Shown: positions 10,823-23,297 of the stretch, one piece after another
How positions within the stretch are numbered: the stretch's first letter is position 1
Layout: every line of letters begins with the position of its first letter
Assembly (NCBI GenBank): GCA_033220425.1
Contig: CM065653.1
Coordinates: 992,001-1,056,000 of the forward strand
Source of the DNA: Lepraria neglecta
Taxonomy: Eukaryota > Ascomycota > Lecanoromycetes > Lecanorales > Stereocaulaceae
Length of the DNA stretch: 64,000 nt
Direction: 5' to 3'
Position numbers and translations under genes: made by a program
The notes under the pieces: generated by a model
What the model was told of the DNA's origin: nothing
Seen by the model: the letters and a program-made list of their open reading frames with translations, nothing else
Databases searched by the model: none

Positions 10823-11443
10823 CGACAAATCTTCCCAGAAGCTTCGTGCCGTCTCTTTACGAGCCCCACTTCGGGGGTGAGGTGAGAATTGAGGCGGCAG
10901 AGACGCTGCTAGTGATGGGTATGAAATATAGTTTTCAATCGGAGAGGCATATTGCTCCGTGAGTACCTCTTCTGCAACATCATAGACTTGCCCATACTTA
11001 CGCAAATGTACAGGTCACTAAAGTCCAAGCTACTAAGAAGGAGCGAAGCCGGTGTCTCGTTTTTGGGCGAATTTTTGTTCGAACTTTAGGCTCGGTGATG
11101 AGATATGTGTCAAAAGCCAAATATGCATGACAGCCTGCTGGATTTTGCGAAGCTTGAAAGAGTGGAGCAGAGGAAGGCGTGGTTGTCGATGAGAACTTGA
11201 GAGCTAATCGTACGTTTTCCACTCAAAAATCATCTCAAAAGGGAAATGCTAACTCTGATATCATCCAGTGAGAGCCTGGAGTTCATCATCTTTTTTTCAT
11301 TACATCGCCTGTTCCATAAGCGCTAGAAAGCCTCCTTCCATGTCAAAGCATACATGTTTCAAACAATGTGCTGAGCTCCTGCTTCATGCCCTCAGGTCCC
11401 GTTCATATTACAACTTGCTCCTAACCATCCCATACCCATCCTC
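10823..11443. other. Unresolved region between small ORFs and DUF4336 gene
   Basis: Short ORFs exist on both strands (for example minus 11222-10998 and 11005-10658), but none can be joined into a convincing spliced gene and none shows a motif I know. Confidence 0.35.
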
Positions 11444-12314
11444 TCACTTAGGAGCATTCAAATGCCACTCAAACACCTTCTGAAAGATCCCCTTCCCACC
11501 TGTCTCAATAACATCCCCGTGACACGGGATAATCCTATCAAAATCCCAACTCGCAATCTTGGCCGCGCTCTGATTGAAGCCCTTCCTATCTCCCGAACTA
11601 GCCACATACCACAAGAACCTCTTCTGCCACTTAGCTGCGCCCACCGTATTCTGCAGTCCAATAAACAGCTTCGTCAAAACCCCTGACGTAGGATCTTCCC
11701 CAGTCCTCGAAAATTGCTCGTGCGCGGGCAGGTTGAACATCATGTCCGCCTCAATGAGGGTCCTATCTGGCTTATGACAAAACACCAACTCTTTATTGGC
11801 ATGGCTGCCCACGTACTCGTAGTCAAACTCGCTGTCGAACTCAGGGTCGACTTTCATGTCGTTCTTATTTTTCTGCGTCCAGACATATTGGAACTTGTTC
11901 CCCGCTGTAGCTGGATCCTTCTCCCGCTTCTCTGGTAGGCCGTCGACACCTAGGAGTTTGGCTGAGGGGAATGCTTTGGCCCATTCGGAGATGAAGATGT
12001 GGTGCTCGAAGTCTAGGGCGGCGATGTAGCCTACGTTGTTGCCCATCTTTTGGACTGTGGAGCGGACTTCGGGGGTGAGGGCTGTTGGGGAGAAGACAGC
12101 TAGGGCGCCGGATTGGAGGCGGACTAGATGGGGGTGTTAGCAATGGGTCTGAGTTGCAATGTAATGTAGGATGAAGCTCACCGATTGTCCCTCGCCCGCC
12201 AACCTTGAGGCGGCCAAATCGGAGGAAAGGTGCTGAACATGTCGTGATGTTAGGAGTGACCTGGCGGATGACCATCACCTTGGACGGATCCGAGGGAATG
12301 AGCTTGGAAGTCAT
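11444..12314 (-). CDS. DUF4336 (metallo-beta-lactamase-fold-like) protein
   Basis: Model: complement(join(11444..12123,12182..12314)), 270 aa, with a 58-nt intron (G|GTGAGC...CATCTAG|TC). The spliced product reads RGTIVRLQSGALAVFSPTALTPEVR at the junction (two pieces), a stretch typical of the fungal DUF4336 family. Other blocks are DFEHHIFISEWAKAFP, LLGVDGLPEKREKDP and, near the C-terminus, FDRIIPCHGDVIETGGK. The His/Asp-bearing segments recall the metal site of metallo-beta-lactamase folds, but no activity is established for the family. No signal peptide or membrane segment. Length and both ends look complete, and the gene appears intact. Confidence 0.85.
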
Positions 12315-13319
12315 TGTGGCGGCTGGATGTTGCCAGCACGAAGCTGTAACGAAGCTGCGATGTGAGTTGGGTGAAAAGTTGCGTACACACAGCTTTTAGA
12401 GGATGGAACAACACAACGCAGCAAAGGAATTGAGTGAACTTGAGACTTCTATAAGCTATTTAGAAGGTAGACTTTAGTCATATGTACAAATGTGTCCAGT
12501 CAGCTGGAAAGTAGGTAGGATATCTGTGACGCCAAAAGTCGGCCGAGGCAAGCCACTTTCGAAGGCGGGATGCTTCGGCTTTACCGCCAAGCACTCTACT
12601 ACGTACCTTAGTAGATTACTCTTATATTGACCTCGGCAAGATAAGCATACGAGACAACTGTGCTGATTAGTCTGGGAAGAGATCCTGACAGAGTTGGTCT
12701 CATGCATGTTGCTGAGTACCTGCATATTCAGCTAAAGAGGTGTCAAGCTCGGCCATGAACCCAGTCAACAATTAGTGTTTTCTCAGAGGTCTGGTATCCT
12801 CACTAAGTGGCAGGCCAGAGAAATCTCCTTACAGTCCGCCGATGTTGCTCCATCCTGGTCCTTTTCCATTCCAAAGGCCAGGCTAACAACAATAGATCAA
12901 AGGCACGAATCTCAGGCAATCAGTCTTTCGCTTGAGTTGATAACTTTGTATGATAGCTGACTACACGTTGAAAATTTACATGCACCAGTATTCCTGTCCG
13001 TTTCAAGCAATTGCAGCATGCCTCTAAGTGCTCCGAGATGTAAGTCACTACTCGTCGCCCTGTCAATTCCATCCAACAGCCTTGATTAAAGCTGATTGTT
13101 GCAAGCTCTAGGCTCCCATTAATAATCCTACATCTTACTAGTTATTACTGCTAGGTCTCGGACTGGTTTCCCCCGTTTACAAATGCCAGCTCCAGAAAGA
13201 GTGAGTTGATCCGAATCACAGCTCGTGTTGGGGTGTCGGGTTCAGCACCATGATCAGACAGAAGACCAAGGCAGCGGCCGTATAGATCGTGATCATTAAA
13301 GAATCAAGAAGCATTTCCC
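12315..13319. other. Gene-free stretch
   Basis: About 1 kb upstream of the DUF4336 gene and downstream of the next pseudogene. Several short ORFs on both strands, none supported by motifs or intron signals. No inverted or tandem repeat noticed. Confidence 0.4.
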
Positions 13320-15582
13320 TCACCGAGTTGCTGATTGCGCGATAGCGCACTTTAGACAGCAATCCGACTTTCGCAAGAGGATACGCTCACTATGTTTCTT
13401 GTCTTTGCGCTCACTTTTGATTGCAATCAGTACACGCCACCGAACACTAAGTGTTCTTGGCTGTGAGACAGACCAAGATTCTCTCATTGGGCAAGGGCAA
13501 TCTGATACCCACGCCATTCTCTCTCCAAAACCACTCACCGCTGCGCAGCCCGTTGACAACATGACTTGCTCCTTGACGTCTACGACATGATCGCAGGGCT
13601 CAGTTGTCTCGGAGATCCATAATGCAGCATTCAGCTCCCTTATTCCAGTACGCCGTGTTACAATAGCCCGTGAGTTGGGAACTTCAGGCATCACAAGCCG
13701 CAGACTGAGTACGAAAGCATCGCGTCGTTCCCCGTGTTGACTGTTGCCATGTTCGACGTCGTCGAAGCAGGACAGTGCAATGCTCTCGCCACATTTATGT
13801 GGTGCCGCCCAACGCGAACCATCTATTCTAGTGGCTGGGCCGTCTATAATGGCATGTTTACGCACACCATTCCGGACAGGGACTCCTGGCTGGATCCTGA
13901 AAAATCCGGGTTCAATGACTTTAGGATCTGGTGCGCGAAATGTATTCATGTAGATACTCCAGCCTCGATCACTGAGCAAACAAGTTGCGGAACGATCTAT
14001 GTCAATCAAATGGCCCACCGAGAGTAGAGCCAGTGCGTTAAACCAGCTGTCGTGGTTAACGTCGAGGTCGATGGAAGATTTAGAACCCAAAGCTGAGTGA
14101 AGACGTTTGATTAACCTGTTTTGATGCAGAAGCTCATATGAGCTACATAAAGCGAGCTCGTCTTATTCGTTAAGGTCTCGGACGTGGGCGAAGGCAAGCA
14201 CGAGTATGCTAAGCATTTGGGTGACCTTGGTCATTTTGTTCCAAAACTTCATTGTCCACTCTTGGCCAGTCCTATCGTGCTCTCGGACTGTTTGCAATGC
14301 TCCAGCTATAGAAGACGGTGCTGGAGTGTGCTGATGCAAAGGCCTCCGAAGCTGGTATATAGAAACTTCGTCGTCCTCCAGCTTCGGCCGATCAAAAAGA
14401 AATCTGGTTGCTTTGAGAATTTGCCTTTGCCCAGTTGCACATTTAGTTGCCGAAATCTTCTCTCCAGATGCCGAGGACAATTTGTTCCTCACAAGATATT
14501 TTGCAATCGTCTGTGCATTTGCATCAGTGACGAGCGCCATCTCCTCGATGATGGCCCGAGAAGCCTCTCCGGTGAGGTACTGAGAAATCTCGTTGTCGCA
14601 TATCTGTTCCAAAACACTTTTGCCATATCCTCTAGCCGGGATCTTCCAAGTACCATCGATCAGGGACTCGTCCGGGTCAGGATAGATGGTAATGAGCTGC
14701 TCATTGGGCTCTTTGGTGGAATCTAGAAGGGTGACACTGGCTACCCTTAGACAAGTATTCGCAAAGCTCATATCCACAACAATGTGCGGGTCACCTTGAC
14801 CAGGCCGGATATCCACCTGGTCTCCCTCACCAAGGACTAGAACATTCAGTCCTAGGATACGATGTGCCCAGACAAGCAAGATGCATATTCCTGCACCAGT
14901 CTTTATATGTATGAGATAATTCTCAGGAAAATGCAGGACCATAAGGAACACGTCGAGAGCTCCCCGTGAGATGACCGCTGGTAGAGAATCCCTCGCTCTC
15001 CTTTGGGGCCAACCGAGTATAGCCGCAAAGGCGAGTAGCTAGCCATCCCAATGGAAAGCAATCGTCTGCTCACACGCGGTCAGATAATCGAGCACCCGTC
15101 CTGGGTCGGAGGCACTCTGACTTCAGCCTTTGGGAGTGGCATCTTGTACTCTTTTTTCCAGTGCCTGGGCGATGGCGCTGGCCAGGGAAGGCTTATCATG
15201 CACCCAGGAGAGGAAAGAGCACTGCAGAGACAACTAAGTTAAGGATCTTGATTAGAACTCAATGCGCGGGTGACAGTTGGACCTGGCCCTTTTTGCAATG
15301 AAATTTATTCACTGATTGGGGTCATGAAACGCTTTTGCCCACAAGGGTTCTAAAAGATCACTCAATCTCATGTGTGATGCGACATTTCCCAAACACTTCT
15401 GCTAAGTCTTGTCCAAGGACGATCTCAGAGCGTGAATTTCGAAGATCTCTTGCGAGTTTGAACACGGCTTTGGCTGTAATCTCGGCGATGGTAGAGACAG
15501 TTATTAGACGGGTTATCTCGGGGGATAGGGCGAATTGGTTTGCAATTGAAGACGGTGGCATGATGTGCAGATAGCTCGACAC
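13320..15582 (-). pseudogene. Unrecognised fungal protein family, disrupted by in-frame stops
   Basis: One reading frame can be followed from about 15220 down to 13320 (end ATR, stop at 13320-13322) across three in-frame stops: TGA 15123-15125, TAG 15039-15041 and TAA 14163-14165. The upstream part reads QCSFLSWVHDKPSLASAIAQ, the middle ICILLVWAHRILGLNVLV and FANTCLRVASVTLLD, the end SWFNALALLSVGHLIDIDR. A separate minus ORF (15582-15358, containing FALSPEITRLITVSTIAEI) is probably the first exon, followed by an intron ending at TCTCTGCAG (about 15227); its donor is not clear. I recognise the look of a fungus-specific, probably membrane-associated family with a hydrophobic helix but cannot name a domain. 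The stops are again reachable by transitions. Also possible: two shorter live genes, less likely given the common frame. Confidence 0.6.
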
Positions 15583-16271
15583 GTAATTGCGATGGTTACG
15601 ATTTTGTCTGGAGGTCTTCGCTGATAGAATGGTAGGATCTCAGGCTGGACTCTTGCGCAACACGGAAGGGAACACCCAATTCCTTTTCTTTTACGTCTTA
15701 CATTTTAGATTTCTGACCGTCCAGTCTGAGATGATCTTTGAACATGCATGTCAGTGAGGAACACTCCTTACTGGGGCTTACAAGCGGATAGAAGCGTGTT
15801 TTCCGGCTACTCTCATTGATGCAACCAGAAGTAGGCAATTCAAAGACTATGTTCTCAGTGGAGGATAGTGGAGCCGCGCCCGCATTGCATATGCTACGTG
15901 GACAGCATGCATGTACCTAACACCCAAGGACGCCCGTTAGGTATCATCATGCCTCCCATACTCTTCACCTTTGATATCTCCATCTTCCCCAAGCATTATA
16001 AAAGAGAAGAGACATTATCCAAGTCGATAGACCCCTGGGCCGCTTAAAGTTTCCCCTGAATTTGCCTCTGCCAAGGCTTCGATGCCTTTACTTTACATCT
16101 CCGCACTTTCCAGTATTACTCATCATCGGATCCTATCGCATATGGCAATTGGATTACTTTCACAATGGAGGCGCTGCACCGAATCCTGCTAGATGCTTAG
16201 TGATCAGTAGCACGAAATGGCTGACTAATCTACAGCTCTTGCTTTCTTAAATGTCTCTCAGTATCTAAAGC
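15583..16271. other. Intergenic between divergent genes
   Basis: Shared upstream region of the pseudogene (minus) and the DUF427 gene (plus). No ORF or repeat supported. Confidence 0.4.
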
Positions 16272-17278
16272 ATGGGACTTAACACTTGGACCGAGGCTGT
16301 CAAAACAGTCACAGAGTTCAACATGTCTAGGTGAATAGATCCAGCGTCAGAAGTTGCCTGCCCAATATTAATTGAATGATCCAGCCTCACAAAGCTCGCC
16401 CAGACCTTGCTTGCCAATGGCCCTCACAAGCTTGAAATCACAAGCCGCCGTGTGAGAGGTTTATATGACAGCATCTATGTCTTCGACACAACAGAGGCTC
16501 GTTTTGTCTGGGAACATCCATACTATCCGCAATTCTACGTCCCAAATTCTGCTGTCAAGCATGGCGTCTTGGCCAAGAATGAGTCTGTGGACAAGGAGGA
16601 ATCTGCATTTCTGGCAACTTTGAAAGGCAAGAACAAGTCAACAGACCGAGTCATCAGCTTTGAAAAAGGCCCTTTGGCTGGACTCGTCAGGTTCGAATTT
16701 GCTGCTTTGGGTACGCCAGCAATGGCCCAACAGTGTAAAGTTTGGTAGGCTAACGTGCCCTAGATGATTGGTTCGAGGAAGACATGCCAATATATGTCCA
16801 TCCCAAAGACCCGTACAAGAGGATCGACATACTTCCTTCTTCGCGGACTGTCACTGCCAAGGTGGATGGAGTAACGATCGCGGAGAGTAGCAACAATATG
16901 TTCCTTTACGAGACCTCGCTACGAACAAGACAGTATTTGCCAAAGACTGCTGTAAGTGCCATATTCCAGGATACATGGCTCAAACTAACCTTCGTTTTCT
17001 AAAAAGGCACGGTGGGAATATCTCACGGAAAGTAAGACCAAAACAGCATGCCCTTACAAAGGCGAGGCGAATTGTTAGTGTTCTTGGTCTCAAACCTGAT
17101 TGAATTTGATACTGATTCTCAGAAAGACTACAACGTTGTCGTCAACGGAAAGGAGTACAAGGATCTAATCTGGTGGTATAAGACGCCCACAGCTGAATCG
17201 GCCCCTATTGTAGGACACATGTGCTTCTACAATGAGAAGTGTGACATCTACATTGATGGAGTGAAAGAAGAAAAGTAG
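16272..17278 (+). CDS. DUF427 domain protein
   Basis: Model: join(16272..16330,16385..16710,16764..16951,17007..17073,17127..17278), 263 aa; the four introns are 53-55 nt and all phases agree. The protein carries two DUF427-type beta-rich modules: one around YDSIYVFDTTEARFVWEHPYYPQFYVP (split here: first exon 2 half), the second around TVTAKVDGVTIAESSNN, FLYETSLRTRQYLP, WWYKTPTAESAPI and CFYNEKCDIYIDG. Family function is unknown; bacterial and fungal members are small soluble proteins. No targeting signal seen. The first exon is chosen because MGLNTWTEAVKTVTEF joins through a good donor (AG|GTGAAT) to SLTKLAQTLL. The last exon acceptor is AAAG|AC rather than the nearer CAG, because only this one avoids a stop. 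Confidence 0.85.
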
Positions 17279-17616
17279 GGGAGACGAGCTTTCACGAAAT
17301 AAATGCCTGCAATGATTTATTTTTCTGTATGAGAGTTACATAGCTATTCATTCAAAAGATATGTACCAGTGAAAGTCATAAATCATAATATCATAATTTA
17401 TATTAGTGTCTGTTGAAGCCTCGACATGCTCATAAGTGTAGGATTCTAATAAATATAGAACGTGTCGTATCCGTATCAGGCTATCTACTTTAGCATCAAG
17501 CACGCCATCGCTGACGAACTGTCGAAACATTTGAAAGCAACACATCATGGCGACTTCAATATCTACAGGCCCTTCGTGGGATTTATCCGATACTATCGTG
17601 ACCTTCAATACACGAC
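17279..17616. other. Intergenic spacer
   Basis: AT-rich 3' region of the DUF427 gene followed by the promoter region of the acyltransferase gene. Nothing further seen. Confidence 0.4.
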
Positions 17617-19221
17617 ATGATGTTTGCCCGACACGGTGCAGCCACTGCTGCCCGCATAGCATCAAGGAGAGTCGGAAACTCTACACCACGCTCTTGGACA
17701 GTCCCCCAAATCCGCCAACTACACCTCTCGCCCTTGTCTCGAGCGCCAGATACCCCAGCCTCTCGAAGCTTCCATGAAACATCCTCTCACAAAGCTCAGC
17801 CAGCATTAGCAGAGGTCGAAGAAGAACAGCCCCCGGACTCCTCAAACCCAGCCCTCTCATTTCCATGTCTGGATGCTCAAGAGGCTAGGACTGCTTCTTT
17901 GACTAAGCGCTCCCTAAACTCTGGACCTGAGCCATCATACACTACCGGACGCCATCGAAGTTGGCACTCGCAAGCACCATTGCTTCTCGATTGGGGAGGT
18001 GTTCTACCCCAATTCAACGTTGCCTATGAAAGCTGGGGGAGACTGAACGAGGACAAGAGCAATGCTATCCTACTGCATACTGGACTTTCAGCGTCAAGTC
18101 ACGCCCACAGTACAGAAGCAAATCCGAAGTCTGGGTGGTGGGAGAAGTTCATTGGGCCCGGTGCGCCTCTGGACACCAACAAATACTTCATCATCTGCAC
18201 GAATGTCATAGGAGGATGTTATGGCAGTACAGGACCTGGCTCAATTGATCCTGCGGATGGCCAGAATTATGCTACGCGGTTCCCAATCCTGACCATGGAG
18301 GACATGGTGAGAGCACAGTTTGGGTTGCTCGATGCATTTGGTATCGAAAAGCTATATGCAAGCGTCGGATCGAGCATGGGTGGGATGCAAAGCTTAGCCG
18401 CTGGCGTCCTCTTCCCTGAAAGAGTGGGCAAAATTGTCAGCGTGAGTGGCTGTGCTCGAAGCCACCCATATAGTATCGCAATGCGGCATACCCAGCGTCA
18501 GGTCTTGATGATGGACCCGAATTGGCAGCGTGGCTTTTACTACAATAGCATCCCACCACATGCAGGCATGAAATTGGCTCGAGAAATCGCTACGGTGACG
18601 TATCGAAGCGGGCCAGAATGGGAACAACGCTTTGGGAGAAGGAGAGCAGACCCAAGTCGGCCACCTGCATTGTGTCCGGATTTCCTAATTGAGACGTACC
18701 TCGACCATGCTGGAGAGAAATTCTGCCTGGAGTACGATGCTAATAGTCTTCTCTACGTATCGAAAGCTATGGATCTGTTCGACTTGGGGCGTGAACACCA
18801 GGAGCAAATGTATCGCTTGCGGCAACATAATCGATCTAAGCCTTCATCTGGCCAGAGGGATGGTGACGAAGGCCGCTCTTGTTCTCTCACGCTACCAGAC
18901 AAGCCATACGAAGAGAAGCCGACCCAGATACCTTCCAAATCTTTCTCGGAGCCAGTAGCACCAACTTCCATCCGCCCATCCGATGATTTAATAGCAGGAC
19001 TTTCACCTCTACGCAACCATCCGACGTTAGTCATGGGCGTAGCCAGCGACATCTTGTTCCCTGCGTGGCAGCAGAGCGAAATTGCTGAGACATTGCGAGC
19101 TGCAGGCAACCGGTCTGTTACACATGTTGAACTTGGAGAAGACAAATCGCTATTTGGACATGATACGTTTCTACTAGATTTGGAGCACATTGGCGGCAAT
19201 ATCAGTAGTTTCCTAGGATGA
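17617..19221 (+). CDS. Mitochondrial serine (or homoserine) O-acetyltransferase, CysA/MET2 family
   Basis: Alpha/beta-hydrolase-fold acyltransferase that acetylates L-serine (CysA-type) or L-homoserine (MET2-type) from acetyl-CoA, feeding cysteine or methionine synthesis. Single exon, 534 aa. An Arg/Ser-rich N-terminus ([19 protein letters not shown]) looks like a mitochondrial presequence. Family landmarks: [43 protein letters not shown], the nucleophile elbow [10 protein letters not shown] (near residue 245), the acid in [10 protein letters not shown] and the catalytic His in [10 protein letters not shown] near the end. The GGCYGSTGP segment and mitochondrial signal favour the fungal serine acetyltransferases over true MET2, which is inference. 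A polar insert of about 70 residues ([16 protein letters not shown]...) separates the lid from the C-terminal catalytic part. Confidence 0.92.
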   Translation: MMFARHGAATAARIASRRVGNSTPRSWTVPQIRQLHLSPLSRAPDTPASRSFHETSSHKAQPALAEVEEEQPPDSSNPALSFPCLDAQEARTASLTKRSLNSGPEPSYTTGRHRSWHSQAPLLLDWGGVLPQFNVAYESWGRLNEDKSNAILLHTGLSASSHAHSTEANPKSGWWEKFIGPGAPLDTNKYFIICTNVIGGCYGSTGPGSIDPADGQNYATRFPILTMEDMVRAQFGLLDAFGIEKLYASVGSSMGGMQSLAAGVLFPERVGKIVSVSGCARSHPYSIAMRHTQRQVLMMDPNWQRGFYYNSIPPHAGMKLAREIATVTYRSGPEWEQRFGRRRADPSRPPALCPDFLIETYLDHAGEKFCLEYDANSLLYVSKAMDLFDLGREHQEQMYRLRQHNRSKPSSGQRDGDEGRSCSLTLPDKPYEEKPTQIPSKSFSEPVAPTSIRPSDDLIAGLSPLRNHPTLVMGVASDILFPAWQQSEIAETLRAAGNRSVTHVELGEDKSLFGHDTFLLDLEHIGGNISSFLG

Positions 19222-20550
19222 GACGGTGGTTTCTGAATCTGAAGCATTTGAAGCGAGAACATCTGGGTGTTTCATGACTTTGCAGCCGCAGTTGTGACAA
19301 AATATTAGCATCGTTAAATAAAGATGTGAAGAAGGAGAATGTGTCGCAGGTTCAAAGGGGGTATCCCACTTAGACGACCCAAATCTGGGGGTGAAAGAGG
19401 CTTGAAACATGCAGGCTACGCGGACTCGGACTTGGCTGACGTGGCCCTGCGACATGACGAAAATGTATTTATGCGCAACATTTTGGACGTCACCGAAGTG
19501 GACGATTCATGAAGTTGTACAAACGTATGTAGAAGATAGTAACATCATCACCATGCATGCCTCGGCGTCGTTGATCGAGGTTCATGGGAGAATCGTGAGT
19601 GTTGTATGCACAGATCGAGAGATAAGGGGGCTCTGGGGCAAGGGCCCTGCAGGCATGGCGGGCCTAACCCTTGTCTACCCTTTACTTATCTGAGCTCTCC
19701 ACTGTTCAACCGGCTTTTTATCGACCGGCAAATAATCAACGCAGGTAGAATTATGTTGGAATGTAGAAATGTCACTCCATGAGGAAGGCGAATTGTAGAT
19801 ATGGATCAATAGTGACATCAGAAACTTGGATTTCTATTTGTAGGTTAGACTACGAGGCTACGGCGACCGGCGTGCTTAAGCCGCAGGGAAGGAGATCCAG
19901 GAGGTCAGCCGCTGAAAAAGGTAAAAGCTTCATGAAGAGACTCGTAAGCTTCGGAATTCTCCATCCTCACCAAACAAAACCACCTTTCCTCTTCTTTACA
20001 TTGATTTCAACGTAACGGCCTCTTGCAGTTCTGAAGTTTTGATAATAATGTTCTCGCTACGCATGAAGATCGACCCCGAATCCAGTCCGCGCTAAATACG
20101 CCAGCACCTCCCCTTTGGGTGCTTACCTTCTCGGGATCCTTGGCTATTTGTCCCAGCTTGGCCCTAAACACCCAATTCCTTTCACAACAAGGTCTGTGAC
20201 CTTTGTTTCCCTATCCTCTGTCCTCGACTCATTGTACCTTTTCATTCCTTGACGTAGTCTTCCCTTTCAACTTCCTAGGGTGTCGTCATCAACAAAAGAC
20301 CTGGCAACAAAGGGATTGAGCATCTCCAAGCGAGAAAATAATTCAGGAGCTGGTTCGACCCACAACAAACCAGAGGTACTGGGGGTGGAGATTTGGTAGA
20401 AGCCACTCATGATTCACAACACGTGAAGAGGAGGATCTATTTCTGAAACCTTCACGGCCTGCACCGCCAATCCATCTTTCTTCGGCTTGGCCTCAGGCTT
20501 GACCCTACTTTCTTCACACGGTTACCGAGACGCGAATCTCAGCAACAACG
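19222..20550. other. Long intergenic region
   Basis: About 1.3 kb holding the 3' flank of the acyltransferase gene and the promoter of the glycosyltransferase. Pyrimidine-rich stretches from about 20100 to 20280 resemble fungal core promoters. No gene, tRNA or repeat recognised. Confidence 0.4.
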
Positions 20551-21752
20551 ATGCTCACGTTCCGGAAAGCAGCGGTGCTGGCAGTCTTCGTGCTCACTGC
20601 CGTCTACCTACTACACTCCTCCCACTCCACGGCAGCCTCGCGCGCTACACTCGCAGACAATCAAAAGCTCGATTTTGAAACATCGAAACAGCAGCCTAAG
20701 ACAACAGGAGTCCCCCCGAGCTCGGAAAAGCCTTTGAGACCATATCCTCCACCTCGGCAGGCCTCGAATACACAAGATCTTGCCCAGCAGCCGCTGACGG
20801 AGGTCGTCACCACGTCGTTAAGAGATCGGCTACAGTACCAATTCCCCTATGACAGGGCAGGAAAATTCCCAGCATACATATGGCAGACATGGAAATACAC
20901 CCCAGCATCAGGAGACTTCGGAGAGACATTTAGACCAGCAGAAGCAAGCTGGTCGGAGCTACACCCGGGCTTTGTTCATGAAGTCGTTACGGATGACGCA
21001 GCGGTCTACCTTCTGAAACATCTTTACGCTTCAGTACCGGAAGTATTAGAAGCATACACGTCATTACCTTTACCAATCATGAAAGCCGACTTCTTTCGAT
21101 ACCTAATTCTGCTCGCCCGAGGGGGCATCTACACTGATATCGACACGACTGCTATCCGATCAACAACAGACTGGATACCCAGCGAAGTGCCTCGATCTAC
21201 GTTTGGCCTCGTGATTGGCATCGAAGCTGACGCGGACCGAGAAGATTGGAGAGATTGGTATTCTCGCCGGATACAGTTCTGCCAATGGACAATCCAGGCT
21301 AAGCCGGGACACCCCGTTTTGCGTGACGTTGTTGCGAATATCACGGAGGAGACACTGCGGATGAAGAAGAAAGGGATCCTCATGGAGAAGAAAATGGATA
21401 AAAGCATTGTGGAATTTACTGGTCCAGCTTTGTGGACGGATACGATCTTCACCTATCTGAATGACCCCACGTATTTCAAGATGGAAGGGTCAAAGAATGT
21501 TACATGGGAAACATTCACAGGGATGGAAGTGGCGAAGAAAGTGGGAGATGTGGTGGTATTGCCCATTACAAGTTTCAGTCCCGGTGTGCAGCAGATGGGT
21601 GCAAAGGAGCCTGATGACCCAATGGCTTTTGTGAAGCATGATTTTGAAGGTGAGATTATTGCAGATCTGATAGCATGGGCGATTGAACTAATGAATCATC
21701 TACAGGCACATGGAAGCCTGAGTCAGAGAGGGTCAAACCAGTAATCGAGTAA
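20551..21752 (+). CDS. OCH1-like type II membrane glycosyltransferase (DXD sugar-binding)
   Basis: Golgi-type mannosyltransferase of the OCH1/GT32 family. Model: join(20551..21649,21706..21752), 381 aa; the 56-nt intron (GAAG|GTGAG...CTACAG|GC, branch CTAAT) changes the end to HDFEGTWKPE...VIE, which matches the family, instead of running on to 21744. The N-terminus is a short cytosolic tail and signal anchor (AAVLAVFVLTAVYLLHS, residues about 7-25). Then come FPAYIWQTWKYTP, a stem-to-catalytic transition, and the metal/sugar site KADFFRYLILLARGGIYTDIDT with the DXD motif (near residue 195). Whether it is Och1 itself or a paralogue (Hoc1-type) cannot be told. Gene appears intact. Confidence 0.9.
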
Positions 21753-23297
21753 AAGGAGGACGGGACCCTGTCGCCCAGCCATCACCTAACAACCACCACC
21801 AAACTCCTCATCCTCATATCATTAGCACACCACGAGTGTGTTCCACCTACGAAACCTATCGATAGCTATGAAGAACATTCAAACCACATACCGAATGCCT
21901 TCTCATCGAACGGCACATTCATCCTCTCCCCTCAACCACAAACCGCCCACTCATGCAAATTCTCGGCGACAAAAACGCATCCAGTCCTCTGGACGACTCC
22001 CTGTGGTCCTCGCACCAAATATTTTACGACATATAGACACACCGAGACTTGCCCTCTCCCTCTCCACCAAACAATAACGATTCTTCTTCTTCTTCATGCA
22101 TACAGGCAGGCAGGCTTTTGCTTCGGACACAAAGTTTCAAGAGCTGAATCTTGTGGCATTTTTCCCTCTTTGATTGGTCGATTTAGTACATATCAGCAGC
22201 ATGTGGTATAGGGACAGCGCATCATAGCAAGCAAGCATAGCCACTGCATTGGGCACGGAGTATGGGCACGGCAATGGAAAAGGCATGGATATTGGAGTAT
22301 GCAGGTCTGTGATTCAGGTAGCAAATGAAATGAAACAAAACGTTTTGTCAAAAGCAGGTTGATCACGAGTCCATGGTATTGTTTTCTGACGTCCACAAAG
22401 TGCTTTCGTTAACAAAGTCTTTCTCGTCGTTTGCCTTCTCCGACTCTCCTAAATCCCATCACGTTCCCCATTCCCGATCAACGTCTGCATCAACTCTTCG
22501 CTTTCAAGATGCCGGTCTTGCAGATCCCAACAGGATCGTGTTGCTAGCCTCCTCGCCACGTCATATCTCCTCTTACAAGACTTGCAATCGTCCCAAAAAA
22601 GAGCATGGGAAAACGCGAGACCAGCAAGACTTCAGCTTCAAAAACACCTCAGCTGCCACGCGGAGCTCACCAAACTTCCCCGTGACGAAACGTTCCCAGT
22701 CCTCATCAATTCCTTGGTTCCGGAGTCAAACTGCCCGGATCCGTTAGCCACATGGGATTTGGTCCAGATCCTGTCCCGCGGTCCAAATTCAAACTTCAAA
22801 GCTTGTAGCTCAGAGTTAAAGCTAGCCAGCCGTTGGAAACTGGGAAAATCCGACCTATGCTTCGAGCACGCTGCCGTTTTCATCCACGCAATTGCATGGA
22901 AATTGATTACGACTTCGGGATTTGTCCGAGATGTAATCGGGGATTGATATTTTGGGAAGGGGCTAGGAGGTAGTGGTATTGATCGTACTGTTGGGCCTTC
23001 TTGCTGCGAGGCTATCAGATTTGAATTAATTTGCTTGTCCTGCACGGTTCAGGTTTCGAGTTGTGAGATATGTCCAGCTTCAATCCTTGATATCCAATGC
23101 TTCATAGATACACTCTCATCCCACCTCTCACCGCATTGCACTCATTCATACAACTTAAAGGGTCGTCATCGTGTCAATGGTATCTCCAACCCTGCTTCCG
23201 TCGAAGCCTAAACGCCCGCTCGAAAAGCCTTTCAATCAAACACAAAGGCCGCCCATCGTTGTTTTTCATCCATACCTCCACGCATGCATCATTCGAT
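21753..23297. other. Long gene-free region between convergent genes
   Basis: 1.5 kb with a TTC trinucleotide run at about 22081-22095 and short ORFs on both strands (longest 135 codons, minus, 23045-22638) that show no motif. Probably 3' flanks of the two convergent genes plus non-coding DNA. Confidence 0.4.

Noticed and set aside
14184-14726. 180-codon plus ORF
   Set aside because: Opposite the pseudogene frame whose protein text is conserved-looking; no motif of its own.
21650-21744. Unspliced C-terminus of the OCH1-like protein
   Set aside because: The intron gives the family-typical HDFEGTWKPE end; the unspliced end does not.
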